The position numbers were made by a program, and so were the translations under genes. This document shows, piece after piece, positions 38,478-49,629 of a stretch of DNA of 64,000 nucleotides (positions are counted from its first letter, which is position 1; each line of letters begins with the position of its first letter). This stretch comes from Lactimicrobium massiliense. Lineage in GTDB: Bacteria > Bacillota_I > Bacilli_A > Erysipelotrichales > Erysipelotrichaceae. Location: positions 62,001-126,000 of the forward strand of contig NZ_OUNG01000002.1 in the NCBI RefSeq assembly GCF_900343155.1, in the 5' to 3' direction. Under the pieces are notes generated by a model that saw nothing but the letters and a program-made list of their open reading frames with translations, had not been told where the DNA came from and searched no databases.

Positions 38478-38960
38478 CTGCACAGGTTTCCGGTTCTTCT
38501 TTGGATGTTTGCGCTTTTCTCTGAAAAAGGAGCTTAGAATCTCGGCACATTCTGGCTGTAGTACACCAGAAATAACATTCGGATGATGATTCAAGCGCTT
38601 GATGTTTCGTACCTGAATCAGTGTATCCGTACATCCGCCTTTAGGATCAGCAGTGCCATAGTACAATGTCCGGATTCTGCTCAATACGATCGCACCGGTG
38701 CACATCATGCAGGGTTCCAGAGTGACATACAGATCACAGTCATCAAGATAGTAGTTGTTCAGCTTTCTGGATGCTTTCTGAATAGCCAGCATTTCCGCAT
38801 GAGCTGTAGACTGCATCTTTTTTTCTTTGAGATTGTGTGCTCTGGCAATCACTTTGCCATTTTGTACGATCACGGCGCCAACAGGTACTTCATCAATGGC
38901 AACTGCTTTCTCTGCTTCTTTCAGAGCAAGTCTCATGTAATATTCAGGTGTTTTTTCCAT
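38469..38960 (-). CDS. tadA: tRNA-specific adenosine deaminase
   Basis: 163 residues. Converts A34 to inosine in tRNA-Arg(ACG). Zinc/catalytic motifs HAEMLAIQKA and EPCMMCTGAIVLSRI. The ATG lies 6 nt after the T-run of the SRP RNA terminator and has no Shine-Dalgarno; an upstream in-frame TTG falls inside the SRP RNA. Expression probably depends on readthrough of the SRP RNA terminator. Confidence 0.94.
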   Translation of the reverse strand: MEKTPEYYMRLALKEAEKAVAIDEVPVGAVIVQNGKVIARAHNLKEKKMQSTAHAEMLAIQKASRKLNNYYLDDCDLYVTLEPCMMCTGAIVLSRIRTLYYGTADPKGGCTDTLIQVRNIKRLNHHPNVISGVLQPECAEILSSFFREKRKHPKKNRKPVQPA

Positions 38961-38966
38961 GATAAT

Positions 38967-39048
38967 AAAAAGTGGTACACGCAAACAGAGGAACGTATGG
39001 CTGCTTCCTTCCGGATCTGACCAGATTAGTACATGTTTGCTGTACCGC
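38967..39048 (-). ncRNA. ffs: Signal recognition particle RNA (4.5S-like)
   Basis: A short bacterial SRP RNA of about 82 nt. The conserved domain IV loop reads GGTCAGATCCGGAAGGAAGC; the outer stem pairs GGTAC-A-GCAAACA with TGTTTGC-GT-GTACC, and it ends in TTTTT. Transcribed from the promoter at 39054-39082. It lacks the Alu domain of the long Bacillus scRNA. In many Firmicutes this gene lies between tadA and dnaX; here it precedes tadA. Confidence 0.93.
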
Positions 39049-39053
39049 TGTTT

Positions 39054-39082
39054 ATTATATGAAAGTTTTTGATTTGTGGCAA
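39054..39082 (-). promoter_or_regulatory. Promoter of the SRP RNA gene
   Basis: Minus-strand TTGCCA (39077-39082), 17-bp spacer, TATAAT (39054-39059), about 6 nt before the RNA stem. Confidence 0.85.
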
Positions 39083-39097
39083 CTGTGAGGTTTGGAA

Positions 39098-39113
39098 TGT
39101 TTCACGTGAAACA
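39098..39113. other. parS site (perfect consensus)
   Basis: TGTTTCACGTGAAACA, the 16-bp ParB/Spo0J loading site. It abuts the T-run of the serS terminator and sits 16 bp upstream of the SRP RNA -35 box. Confidence 0.95.
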
Positions 39114-39140
39114 AAAAGCCACAGGATTTCACCTGCAGCT
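39113..39140 (-). terminator. Terminator of serS
   Basis: Minus-strand AGCTGCAGG / CCTGTGGCT stem with one G-U pair, then TTTTTG running into parS. Confidence 0.7.
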
Positions 39141-39148
39141 TTGACGCA

Positions 39149-40441
39149 TTACTTCTTTTTCTTAGGAACAAGAACAGTCTGACCGCCCATATATGGTTGC
39201 AGAGGCTTTGGAATCAATACAGATCCATCTGCTTGCAGGTTGTTCTCAACAAATGCAATCAGCATTCTCGGTGGTGCTACAACAGTATTATTCAGTGTAT
39301 GTGGGAAGTAGTTGCCATCCTTGCCCTTCACTCTGATCTTCAGTCTTCTTGCCTGGGCATCGCCAAGGTTAGAGCAGGATCCGACTTCAAAGTACTTTTT
39401 CTGACGCGGAGACCATGCCTCGACGTCGCAGCTCTTGACCTTGAGGTCAGCCAGGTCACCGGAGCAGCATTCCAGCGTTCTGACCGGGATATCCATAGAA
39501 CGGAAGAATTCAACAGAATACTTCCACAGCTGGTTATACCAGTACATGGAATCCTCTGGCTTGCAGACGACGACCATTTCCTGCTTTTCAAACTGGTGGA
39601 CTCTGTACAGACCTCTTTCTTCAATGCCATGGGCACCAACTTCCTTACGGAAACACGGGCTGTAGGATGTCAGCGTCTGCGGCAGATCTTCTTCCTTGAG
39701 AATCTGACCAATGAAACGACCAACCATGGAGTGTTCAGATGTACCGATCAGATACAGGTCCTCGCCTTCGATCTTGTACATCATGTTTTCCATTTCTTTG
39801 AAGGACATGACGCCATTGACGACATTGCCATGGATCATGAATGGCGGCACGAAGTATGTGAAGCCCTTGTTGATCATGAAGTCTCTCGCATAGGCAAGAA
39901 TGGAGGAATGCAGTCTGGCAACATCACCTTTCAGATAATAGAAGCCATTGCCGGATGTGCGGCCGGCAGAGTCAATGTCAAGTCCATCCAGGCTTTCCAG
40001 AATATCTGTATGATACGGAATCGGGAAGTCCGGAACCTTTGGCTCACCGAAACGTTCGTTTTCTACGTTCTCACTGTCATCCTTACCAATCGGCACAGAT
40101 GGATCAATGATGTTCGGGATAACCATCATTCTCTTGGTGATTTCATCATCCAGTTCTTTTTCTCTTGTTTCCAGAGATTCAAGTTCATCACCCATGGACT
40201 TGACCTGATCCTTGACCTTCTGTGCTTCGTCCTTCTTGCCTTCACGCATCAGGCTGCCGATGGACTTGGACAGACGGTTGCGCTCTGCTCTGAGTTCATC
40301 GCCCTTCTGTTTGACTTCACGGTGTTCCTTGTCAAACTTGGCTACTTCATCAACAAGAGGCAGCTTTTCGTCCTGAAACTTCTTTTTGATGTTTTCTTTG
40401 ACGAGATCCGGATTTTCACGGATTAATTTGATGTCGATCAT
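39149..40441 (-). CDS. serS: Serine-tRNA ligase
   Basis: 430 residues. N-terminal coiled-coil tRNA arm (about 30-100), class II motif 2 SPCFRKEVGAHGIEERGLYRVHQF and motif 3 in RMLIAFVENN. AAAGGAG precedes the ATG. Controlled by a serine T-box leader; bracketed by two parS sites. Confidence 0.97.
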   Translation of the reverse strand: MIDIKLIRENPDLVKENIKKKFQDEKLPLVDEVAKFDKEHREVKQKGDELRAERNRLSKSIGSLMREGKKDEAQKVKDQVKSMGDELESLETREKELDDEITKRMMVIPNIIDPSVPIGKDDSENVENERFGEPKVPDFPIPYHTDILESLDGLDIDSAGRTSGNGFYYLKGDVARLHSSILAYARDFMINKGFTYFVPPFMIHGNVVNGVMSFKEMENMMYKIEGEDLYLIGTSEHSMVGRFIGQILKEEDLPQTLTSYSPCFRKEVGAHGIEERGLYRVHQFEKQEMVVVCKPEDSMYWYNQLWKYSVEFFRSMDIPVRTLECCSGDLADLKVKSCDVEAWSPRQKKYFEVGSCSNLGDAQARRLKIRVKGKDGNYFPHTLNNTVVAPPRMLIAFVENNLQADGSVLIPKPLQPYMGGQTVLVPKKKK

Positions 40442-40684
40442 GTTCGACTCCTTTCTGAAAATAAAAACACCATCCTATAGGGACGATGTGTTGTTCGCGG
40501 TGCCACCCTGATTGCCAATATGTTTCACGTGAAACAATATCAGCCTCTCATATCGGATAACGGACGCAGCCGGAAGGAATTAGCTTCACTCCAAGATGGA
40601 CTTCCTTTCTGCTGCATACCAGCTTTCATCAGATGCCGGCTCTCTGCACTGCAGCCACAAAAGTACTAGATCTCTTCAGCGCTT
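40442..40684 (-). promoter_or_regulatory. T-box riboswitch leader of serS
   Basis: About 243 nt from the predicted start point. The T-box consensus GGGTGGCACCGCG is present (40508-40496), followed by a terminator hairpin (ACATCGTCC / GGATGGTGT then TTTTTATTTT). Uncharged tRNA-Ser would stabilise the antiterminator and switch serS on. A perfect parS palindrome lies in the leader 5' of the T-box sequence. I did not resolve the specifier codon. Confidence 0.93.
40521..40536. other. parS site (perfect consensus) inside the serS T-box leader
   Basis: TGTTTCACGTGAAACA. In RNA the palindrome would fold into a hairpin between stem I/III and the antiterminator of the T-box. It is about 10.5 kb from oriC. 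Confidence 0.95.
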
Positions 40685-40690
40685 TACCCC

Positions 40691-40719
40691 ATTTAACCAT
40701 TCTAAAAACACATTGTCAA
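40691..40719 (-). promoter_or_regulatory. Promoter of serS
   Basis: Minus-strand TTGACA (40714-40719), 17-bp spacer, TTAAAT (40691-40696). Confidence 0.85.
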
Positions 40720-40807
40720 CAGAGATTCAACATGCTAACATGAGGGCGAACAGCACCATTCATGCAAAACCATTTTGAATCATGCCGCATATATAAAGGA
40801 GGGCAAA

Positions 40808-41098
40808 ATGACACGTACAAAAAGTTCATATGCCAAGAAGCTGGATTACAATAACGCCTATAACAGGGAAAAGTATCGGTCCTTCTCCATGCGTTTCAAC
40901 CTGGAGTCAGAGAAAGATATTATTGAGTGGCTGCAGAGAAAAAATGGCGTGAAGCCGTACCTGGAAGGATTGATTCGTAAAGATATGGCTGCCCGGAAAG
41001 AAGATGCGCCGGAAGCGAAGAAGAAAGAGAAAGACAAGGATAAAGAAAAGTCTGAAGATAAGAAGAAAAAAAAGAAAAAGGATAAGGACAGAAAGTAG
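40808..41098 (+). CDS. Small hypothetical protein with Lys-rich tail
   Basis: 96 residues from the ATG preceded by AAGGAGGG. The N-terminal part (SSYAKKLDYNNAYNREKYRSFSMRFN..., IIEWLQRKNGVKPYLEGLIRKDM) looks like a small ribbon-helix-helix or antitoxin-like domain found in many Firmicutes; the last 30 residues are almost all Lys, Glu and Asp. It is a lone plus-strand gene with its own terminator. Function unknown; DNA or RNA binding is plausible. Confidence 0.75.
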   Translation: MTRTKSSYAKKLDYNNAYNREKYRSFSMRFNLESEKDIIEWLQRKNGVKPYLEGLIRKDMAARKEDAPEAKKKEKDKDKEKSEDKKKKKKKDKDRK

Positions 41099-41116
41099 TC
41101 CAAATCCAATTTCTTT

Positions 41117-41139
41117 GACAGGCACTGCCTGTCTTTTTT
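41117..41139 (+). terminator. Terminator of the Lys-rich protein gene
   Basis: GACAGG-CACTG-CCTGTC followed by six T. Confidence 0.85.
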
Positions 41140-41152
41140 ATTTGAGAGGGGT

Positions 41153-41581
41153 TTATTCGATTGCGATATACTTCTTTTCAGGGATCTCTTTCTTGTCTTC
41201 CTTAGCAGGCAGCTCAATGGTCAGTACACCATTGTTATAGTTTGCCTTCACATCGGAATCCTTCACCTGATTGCCTACATAGAAGCTGCGGCTGTAGGAT
41301 CCGTATCTTCTCTCACGGCGCAGCACCTTGCCCTTCTTGTCCTTCTCGTCCTTGTTCTCATGGCGGGAAGCGTGAATGCTCAATGTACCGTTTTCAAGTG
41401 TTACCTTGACATCATTCTTTGCAAAGCCCGGCAGATCTGTCTTCATGATATACTTGCCGTCTTTCTCAACCACATCTGTCTTCAGCACAGGCTCCTGATT
41501 GAACATCGGAACATCAAACCCATTGTCAAAGACATCATCAAACAGATCAAAATCATCTCTCACATCCGGCATGAACCTCAT
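41153..41581 (-). CDS. Small heat shock protein Hsp20 (second gene)
   Basis: 142 residues, alpha-crystallin domain (MKTDLPGFAKNDVKVTLENGTLSIHA...YGSYSRSFYVG) and the C-terminal I-x-I-like tail (EIPEKKYIAIE). ATP-independent holdase. AAAGGAG supports the ATG 9 nt downstream rather than the one that abuts it. Tandem paralogue of the next gene; CIRCE control via that gene's promoter. Confidence 0.92.
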   Translation of the reverse strand: MRFMPDVRDDFDLFDDVFDNGFDVPMFNQEPVLKTDVVEKDGKYIMKTDLPGFAKNDVKVTLENGTLSIHASRHENKDEKDKKGKVLRRERRYGSYSRSFYVGNQVKDSDVKANYNNGVLTIELPAKEDKKEIPEKKYIAIE

Positions 41582-41621
41582 TGCAATCATCTCCTTTACT
41601 GATCAAACTTCTCTTTACTGA

Positions 41622-42023
41622 TTACTGGATATCAATATACTTCTTCTCTTCGGCTTCTTTCTTCTCAGCGGAAGGAACCGTCACAGTCAGAATACCGTTG
41701 TTATAGGACGCATGTACGTCGCTCTCCTTCACATGATCACCGACGTAGAACGTTCTGCTCACGGCACCATAGCTGCGCTCGGAATGAATGACTTCACCCT
41801 TGGCATCTTTCTCTTCTTTACTCTCATTGTGCTGTGCACGGATCGTCAGCTCACCATTGTACAGAGAAATTCTGATATCATCCTTGTGATATCCCGGCAG
41901 CTCAACCTCTAAGCTGTAGCTGCCATCCTTCTTATGGACATCTGTTCTCATCAGACCTGTGGAATTCAGGCCAAACTCATTGAACATATCTTCAAACAAA
42001 CTTCTTTCAGGTGCGTATCTCAT
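41622..42023 (-). CDS. Small heat shock protein Hsp20 (first gene)
   Basis: 133 residues with the alpha-crystallin domain (LEVELPGYHKDDIRISLYNGELTIRA, YGAVSRTFYVGDHV). GGGAGG precedes the ATG. First of two tandem genes downstream of a CIRCE operator, so probably HrcA-repressed. Confidence 0.93.
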   Translation of the reverse strand: MRYAPERSLFEDMFNEFGLNSTGLMRTDVHKKDGSYSLEVELPGYHKDDIRISLYNGELTIRAQHNESKEEKDAKGEVIHSERSYGAVSRTFYVGDHVKESDVHASYNNGILTVTVPSAEKKEAEEKKYIDIQ

Positions 42024-42077
42024 GTTATTACCTCCCTGAGGCTCTCACCTCTTACACCCATAATAGTAATCACTTGT

Positions 42078-42104
42078 TTAGCACTGTCAATAGTTAAGTG
42101 CTAA
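42078..42104. promoter_or_regulatory. CIRCE operator (HrcA)
   Basis: TTAGCACT-N11-AGTGCTAA: both eight-base arms are perfect, with the ninth base of each arm changed. TTGACA of the hsp20 promoter lies in the spacer, with TACTAT 16 bp downstream on the minus strand, so bound HrcA would block the -35 box. Confidence 0.85.
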
Positions 42105-42239
42105 ATTTTTATAAATTATTTTTTATTTCATTTCAACTTATATGCTTATGTGTTCAATTATTTAATTATTCTAATTATCATTTTATTAAATATAATTTGA
42201 TATATGCATGCAATTCAATTCTGATCATCATAATGCATC

Positions 42240-42281
42240 AAAAAAGATCTGGCAGTTAATTAGTTTATCTGCCAGATCTGA
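42240..42281 (-). terminator. Terminator of gyrA
   Basis: Minus-strand AGATCTGGCAG / CTGCCAGATCT stem, then TTTTT. Confidence 0.85.
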
Positions 42282-42306
42282 TGTTCTGTTGAGATGTGTT
42301 CAGTGC

Positions 42307-44859
42307 TTATTTGGCAGAATCATCGTCTGTTTCCGGTGTTTCTGCTTCTTTTGCGGGTTCTTCTTTCTCTTTGTCTGCTGTTTCCGCAGTTTCTTCATCT
42401 TCTTCCGGTTCCAGGATGGAGATGGTCTGTACTTTGGAATCACCGGAGACATGAATGAGTCTGACACCGGCTGCACTTCTGGAATAGACAGATACCTGTT
42501 TGAGCGAGATGCGGATGACGATACCGTCATTGGTCATGATCATGCAGTCTTCATCACCGTTGACGGCTTTCATGCATACCAGGCTGCCCGTCTTTTCGTT
42601 GATGCTGGCAGCTTTGACACCCTTGGCACCACGGTTTGTCTGTCTGTATTCTGACAGCAGTGATTTCTTGCCATAGCCGTTTTCGCTGACAGTGAGGATA
42701 TACTGTCCTTCACTGTCCAGAGCCATGCCAATGACCGTACTGCCATCGGTATTGAAGCCTTTGACACCCATGGATCCTCTTCCACTTGGCCGGATCGAAT
42801 CTTCAGCGAATCTGACTGCTTTGCCGTTGGAACCAGCCAGGATGATCTCATTGTGGCCGGTAGTGCCTTTGACAAAGGCAAGTTCATCATCATCACGCAG
42901 AGTAATAGCCTTCTTGCCATTCTTCATGATCGATTCAAATTCTGAAATTGGTGTTCTCTTGACCAGGCCGTTGCTTGTTGCAAAGAACAGGTATTTGACT
43001 TTGTCATCACCAGTGTCGGCATATGGCACCATGGCCTTGACCTTCTCTGTCTTATCCATTGGAATGATGTTGATCATCGGAATACCCTTTGATGTTCTGG
43101 AGAATTCAGGAATGTTATAGCCCTTGATCCGGAAGACTCTGCCGGTATTGGTGAAGACAAGCAGATAATCATGGGTCGACATGTTAATGAACTGGTCAAT
43201 GACATCGTCATGATTGAGTTCCATGCCCTTGATGCCCTTGCCGCCGCGGTTCTGTACACGGTAGGTATCTGTGGTCAGACGCTTGACATAGCCATTGGAC
43301 GACAGTGAGACAATGACATTCTCTACCGGGATGAGATCTTCATCATCCATGCTTTCCGGTGCATCAATGATCTCGCTGCGTCTTGGTGTGTTGTATCTTG
43401 CTTTGATCTCGAGCATTTCATCCTTGAGGATTTGTACGATGCGCTCATGATGGGACAGAATATCCTGATAGTCCGCAATCTTGAGCAGCAGATCCTGGTA
43501 TTCATTCTCGATCTTTTCGCGTTCCAGACCTGTCAGTCTTCTGAACTGCATATCCAGGATGGCCTTTGCCTGGATCTCATCCAGTCCAAAGCCGTCCATC
43601 AGTCTTGGCATGGCTTCATTGGCATCCTTGGAATCACGAATCGTATGAATGATCGCATCCAGATTATCGACGGCAATGCGCAGTCCTTCCAGGATATGGG
43701 CTCTTTCACTGGCCTTGCGCAGGTCATACTGCGTCCTTCTGGTGATGACTTCTTCCTGGAACTTGATGTAGCCGACAAGCATATCCTTCATGGATGTGGT
43801 GCGCGGTACACCGTCAAACAGGACAACGTTATTGACGCCGAAGTTTGACTGCAGCGGTGACAGCTTGTACAGCTGGTTGAGAATGACTTCCGGCTGGACG
43901 TCCTTGCGCAGTTCAATGACGACTCTGACACCGTCCATGTTGGATTCATCACGCAGGTCTGTGATGCCTTCAATCTGCTTTTCACGGGCCAGCGCAGCAA
44001 TCTTCTCGACCATGGTGGCCTTGTTTACAGCATAGGGAATCTCGTAGATGATGATTCTCTTTTTGCCATTCGGCATGTCTTCGATGCGGGTTTTGCCGCG
44101 CATGATGATGGAGCCCCGGCCAGTTTCAAAGGCGCGCTTGATGCCGCTGCGGCCAAGGATATAGCCGCCGGTCGGAAAGTCCGGTCCTTTGATGTACTGC
44201 ATCAGTTCAACTGCAGTCATTTCCGGATTGTCCATGACAGCAACACAGCCATCGATGACCTCACCAAGATTGTGCGGGGCTACATTGGTGGCCATGCCTA
44301 CGGCAATACCCATGGAGCCATTGACAAGCAGGTTTGGAAAACGGGATGGCAGTACAACCGGTTCTTTTTCTTCGCCATCATAGTTGTCCTGCATATCCAC
44401 GGTTTCTTTATCCAGATCCCGCAGCATCTCTACGGCAATCTTGGACATTCTGGCTTCGGTATAACGCATGGCAGCAGCGCCATCGCCATCCATGGAGCCA
44501 AAGTTGCCATGACCATCGACAAGTACTTCTCTCATGTTCCAGTCCTGGGCCATATAGACAAGGGCACCATAGATGGAAGAATCGCCATGAGGATGATATT
44601 TTCCCATAGTATCACCGACAATACGCGCACACTTACGGTATGGCTTGTCAGGTCCATTGTTCATCTGATACATGGCATAGAGAATTCTTCTCTGTACCGG
44701 TTTCAGTCCATCCCTTACATCCGGCAGGGCTCTGGCCACGATGACAGACATCGAGTATTCCAGAAAGTCACGGCGGATCTCGTGAGATAAATCTGTTTCG
44801 GTGATATTGCCTGGGTCGAAGTTTTCTTCGTCAAATTCCATGAAATCGTCTAATCCCAT
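42307..44859 (-). CDS. gyrA: DNA gyrase subunit A
   Basis: 850 residues. Catalytic Tyr in AAMRYTEARMSK; GGKGIKGMELN and QNRGGKGIKG resemble the GyrA-box of the C-terminal pinwheel. The last 35 residues are an acidic tail. Cleaves and rejoins DNA; with GyrB introduces negative supercoils. Directly follows gyrB. Confidence 0.98.
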   Translation of the reverse strand: MGLDDFMEFDEENFDPGNITETDLSHEIRRDFLEYSMSVIVARALPDVRDGLKPVQRRILYAMYQMNNGPDKPYRKCARIVGDTMGKYHPHGDSSIYGALVYMAQDWNMREVLVDGHGNFGSMDGDGAAAMRYTEARMSKIAVEMLRDLDKETVDMQDNYDGEEKEPVVLPSRFPNLLVNGSMGIAVGMATNVAPHNLGEVIDGCVAVMDNPEMTAVELMQYIKGPDFPTGGYILGRSGIKRAFETGRGSIIMRGKTRIEDMPNGKKRIIIYEIPYAVNKATMVEKIAALAREKQIEGITDLRDESNMDGVRVVIELRKDVQPEVILNQLYKLSPLQSNFGVNNVVLFDGVPRTTSMKDMLVGYIKFQEEVITRRTQYDLRKASERAHILEGLRIAVDNLDAIIHTIRDSKDANEAMPRLMDGFGLDEIQAKAILDMQFRRLTGLEREKIENEYQDLLLKIADYQDILSHHERIVQILKDEMLEIKARYNTPRRSEIIDAPESMDDEDLIPVENVIVSLSSNGYVKRLTTDTYRVQNRGGKGIKGMELNHDDVIDQFINMSTHDYLLVFTNTGRVFRIKGYNIPEFSRTSKGIPMINIIPMDKTEKVKAMVPYADTGDDKVKYLFFATSNGLVKRTPISEFESIMKNGKKAITLRDDDELAFVKGTTGHNEIILAGSNGKAVRFAEDSIRPSGRGSMGVKGFNTDGSTVIGMALDSEGQYILTVSENGYGKKSLLSEYRQTNRGAKGVKAASINEKTGSLVCMKAVNGDEDCMIMTNDGIVIRISLKQVSVYSRSAAGVRLIHVSGDSKVQTISILEPEEDEETAETADKEKEEPAKEAETPETDDDSAK

Positions 44860-44875
44860 AACTTACCTTCTTTCC

Positions 44876-47975
<3,100 letters not shown>

Positions 47976-47976
<1 letters not shown>

Positions 47977-48176
47977 CAGCCAACGACAAGCTTTCTGCCG
48001 CAGGCTTCTACGATATCACCGGGATACAGTTTTCTGCCTCTGTGGGTTTCAGGAATGCCATTTACTTTGACAGTTTCCTGCAGAATCATGACCTTTGCCT
48101 CGCCGCCGGACTGGACGAGTCCTGCCTTTTTGAGAAACTGCTGAAGGGTGATATATTCTGTCTTTTCTCTGGTCAT
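47976..48176 (-). CDS. yaaA: S4-domain RNA-binding protein (YaaA/RlbA type)
   Basis: 66 residues: an S4 fold (ITLQQFLKKAGLVQSGGEAKVMILQETVKVNG as the RNA-binding part). AAAGGAG lies 6 nt before the ATG; an upstream frame to 48284 is not needed. Always between dnaN and recF in Firmicutes; probably a ribosome-associated protein. Confidence 0.92.
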
Positions 48177-48301
48177 GACGGGCTCCTTTTCAAATGAAAA
48201 ATCCACTCTTGGATTATACCATAAAAATGTTGATTTTTGCCGATAAACAAGGCATTTCCGGGGAATGAAAGCAGGCTGAAACAACCGTGCAGAAAGGCAT
48301 C

Positions 48302-48326
48302 AAAAAAGCTCCTTGGGCAGGAGCTT
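48302..48326 (-). terminator. Terminator of dnaN
   Basis: Minus-strand AAGCTCC-tgccca-GGAGCTT then TTTTTTG. Confidence 0.85.
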
Positions 48327-48334
48327 GTATGTGA

Positions 48335-49471
48335 TCAGTTATAAGTGCGTACCGGCAGAGCGAGCTGCAGGATCGTATCGTTGGCAGGATCTTTCAGGAT
48401 GAATGGTTTCATTGGTCCTGAGAAGCAGATTTCAATGGTGTCTCCCTTGAGAGCTCTGGCTGCCTGCTGAACATAGGCACCGGAGAAGCTGATATCGATC
48501 GGATCACCTTCGAACTTTGTCCCCTCTTCCATCAGTGACTGCTGGAAGTCGCCGATTTCCTGAGAGCCATTGGAGAAGATGACATCATCCTGGGAACACT
48601 GCAGGCGGTTGACAGTCATGTTGTCACTCTTGAAGATGCAGCGGTCCAGGGCACTGAGCAGTGTGGAACGTCTGATGGTCAAAGTATGATGGAATTCTCT
48701 CGGGATCAGGCGGTCTGTATCCGGATAGCCACCATCGAGCAGTCTTGTCTGCAGCAGTACAGTACCATTGGAGAACTGTGCCTTCTTGGTATTCTGGGCA
48801 ATTTCGATATCCTTGTCTGCCTCCTGCAACATGATCGCCTTGACTTCATTGAGGCTCTTGGCAGGAATGGTGACACGGAAGGTAAGGTCGCTGGCAAAAG
48901 GAATGGTTTTCTTGGCCAGGCGGTAAGAGTCAGTTGCCGTGCATTCCAGAACACCGTCATGCAGGGCAAAGTTGACGCCGGTCAGAACCGGACGGGTTTC
49001 CTGATCACTTGCGGCAAACGCTGTTTCATCAATGATCTCTGCCAGCTGGTCTGCCTTGGTTGTGATGGCATCGGTTGGTTTGGAAAGGTCAATGGTTGGG
49101 TAGGTATCTGCTTTCATGCCATTGATGCGGTACTGGGCATTCTGTCCTTTGACCATGGTCAGAGCACCGTCGATGATTTCCATATGCAGTGTATCGCCAT
49201 CAATCTTATGGACAATATCAAGCAGGTATTTGGCATCAATGACAACTGCGCCTCCTTCTTCGATGGTCAGGTTGAGATCCTTGTCCTGTTCATTGCTTAA
49301 GGATGTCTGAATGGCAAGATCGTTATTGCTGGCAGTAAGGATGAGGTTGTCAGGTTCATTGGCGTTGATCTTAATGCCTTTTAAGACGGGCAGCGGACTG
49401 TTTGGAGAAATCGCATGGGCGACGTTCTGCAGAGCTGCGTAGAATTTGTTTTTGGATACGGTGAAGTTCAT
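48335..49471 (-). CDS. dnaN: DNA polymerase III sliding clamp (beta)
   Basis: 378 residues with the three repeated clamp domains, e.g. the N-terminal VSKNKFYAALQNVAHAI and FRVTIPAKSL; ends ILQLALPVRTYN (usual PxR end). CAGGAGG RBS. Downstream of dnaA, separated by DnaA boxes. Confidence 0.97.
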   Translation of the reverse strand: MNFTVSKNKFYAALQNVAHAISPNSPLPVLKGIKINANEPDNLILTASNNDLAIQTSLSNEQDKDLNLTIEEGGAVVIDAKYLLDIVHKIDGDTLHMEIIDGALTMVKGQNAQYRINGMKADTYPTIDLSKPTDAITTKADQLAEIIDETAFAASDQETRPVLTGVNFALHDGVLECTATDSYRLAKKTIPFASDLTFRVTIPAKSLNEVKAIMLQEADKDIEIAQNTKKAQFSNGTVLLQTRLLDGGYPDTDRLIPREFHHTLTIRRSTLLSALDRCIFKSDNMTVNRLQCSQDDVIFSNGSQEIGDFQQSLMEEGTKFEGDPIDISFSGAYVQQAARALKGDTIEICFSGPMKPFILKDPANDTILQLALPVRTYN

Positions 49472-49539
49472 GGCGGTTGGCCTCCTGTCTGTTATTTTAT
49501 ATCTTTTATCAGGCTTATTATTACTAAGCCTGTGGAAAC

Positions 49540-49625
49540 TGTGGATAAAGCATGAAACAGCTTGTAGAAATGCGTGTTTTCCAGCATTGATGCGGTGTGG
49601 ATAACCGGTGGATAACTGTGGAAAA
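49540..49625. promoter_or_regulatory. DnaA-box group between dnaA and dnaN
   Basis: Perfect boxes TGTGGATAA at 49540-49548 and 49596-49604, with near boxes GGTGGATAA (49607) and TGTGGAAAA (49617). This is the usual second half (dnaA-dnaN intergenic) of bipartite Firmicute origins. Confidence 0.85.
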
Positions 49626-49629
49626 CTTT

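Noticed and set aside
36670-38634. N-terminally extended DnaX frame
   Set aside because: The extension reads through the tadA terminator and coding region; GTG at 38421 has a well-placed RBS.
39197-40426. Long plus-strand frame (409 codons) opposite serS
   Set aside because: Antisense shadow of serS; no RBS, no recognisable motifs, and serS is certain.
48249-48262. ATTTCCGGGGAAT, resembling a Noc-binding site (ATTTCCCGGGAAAT)
   Set aside because: Two or more mismatches and broken symmetry; single occurrence, so likely chance.
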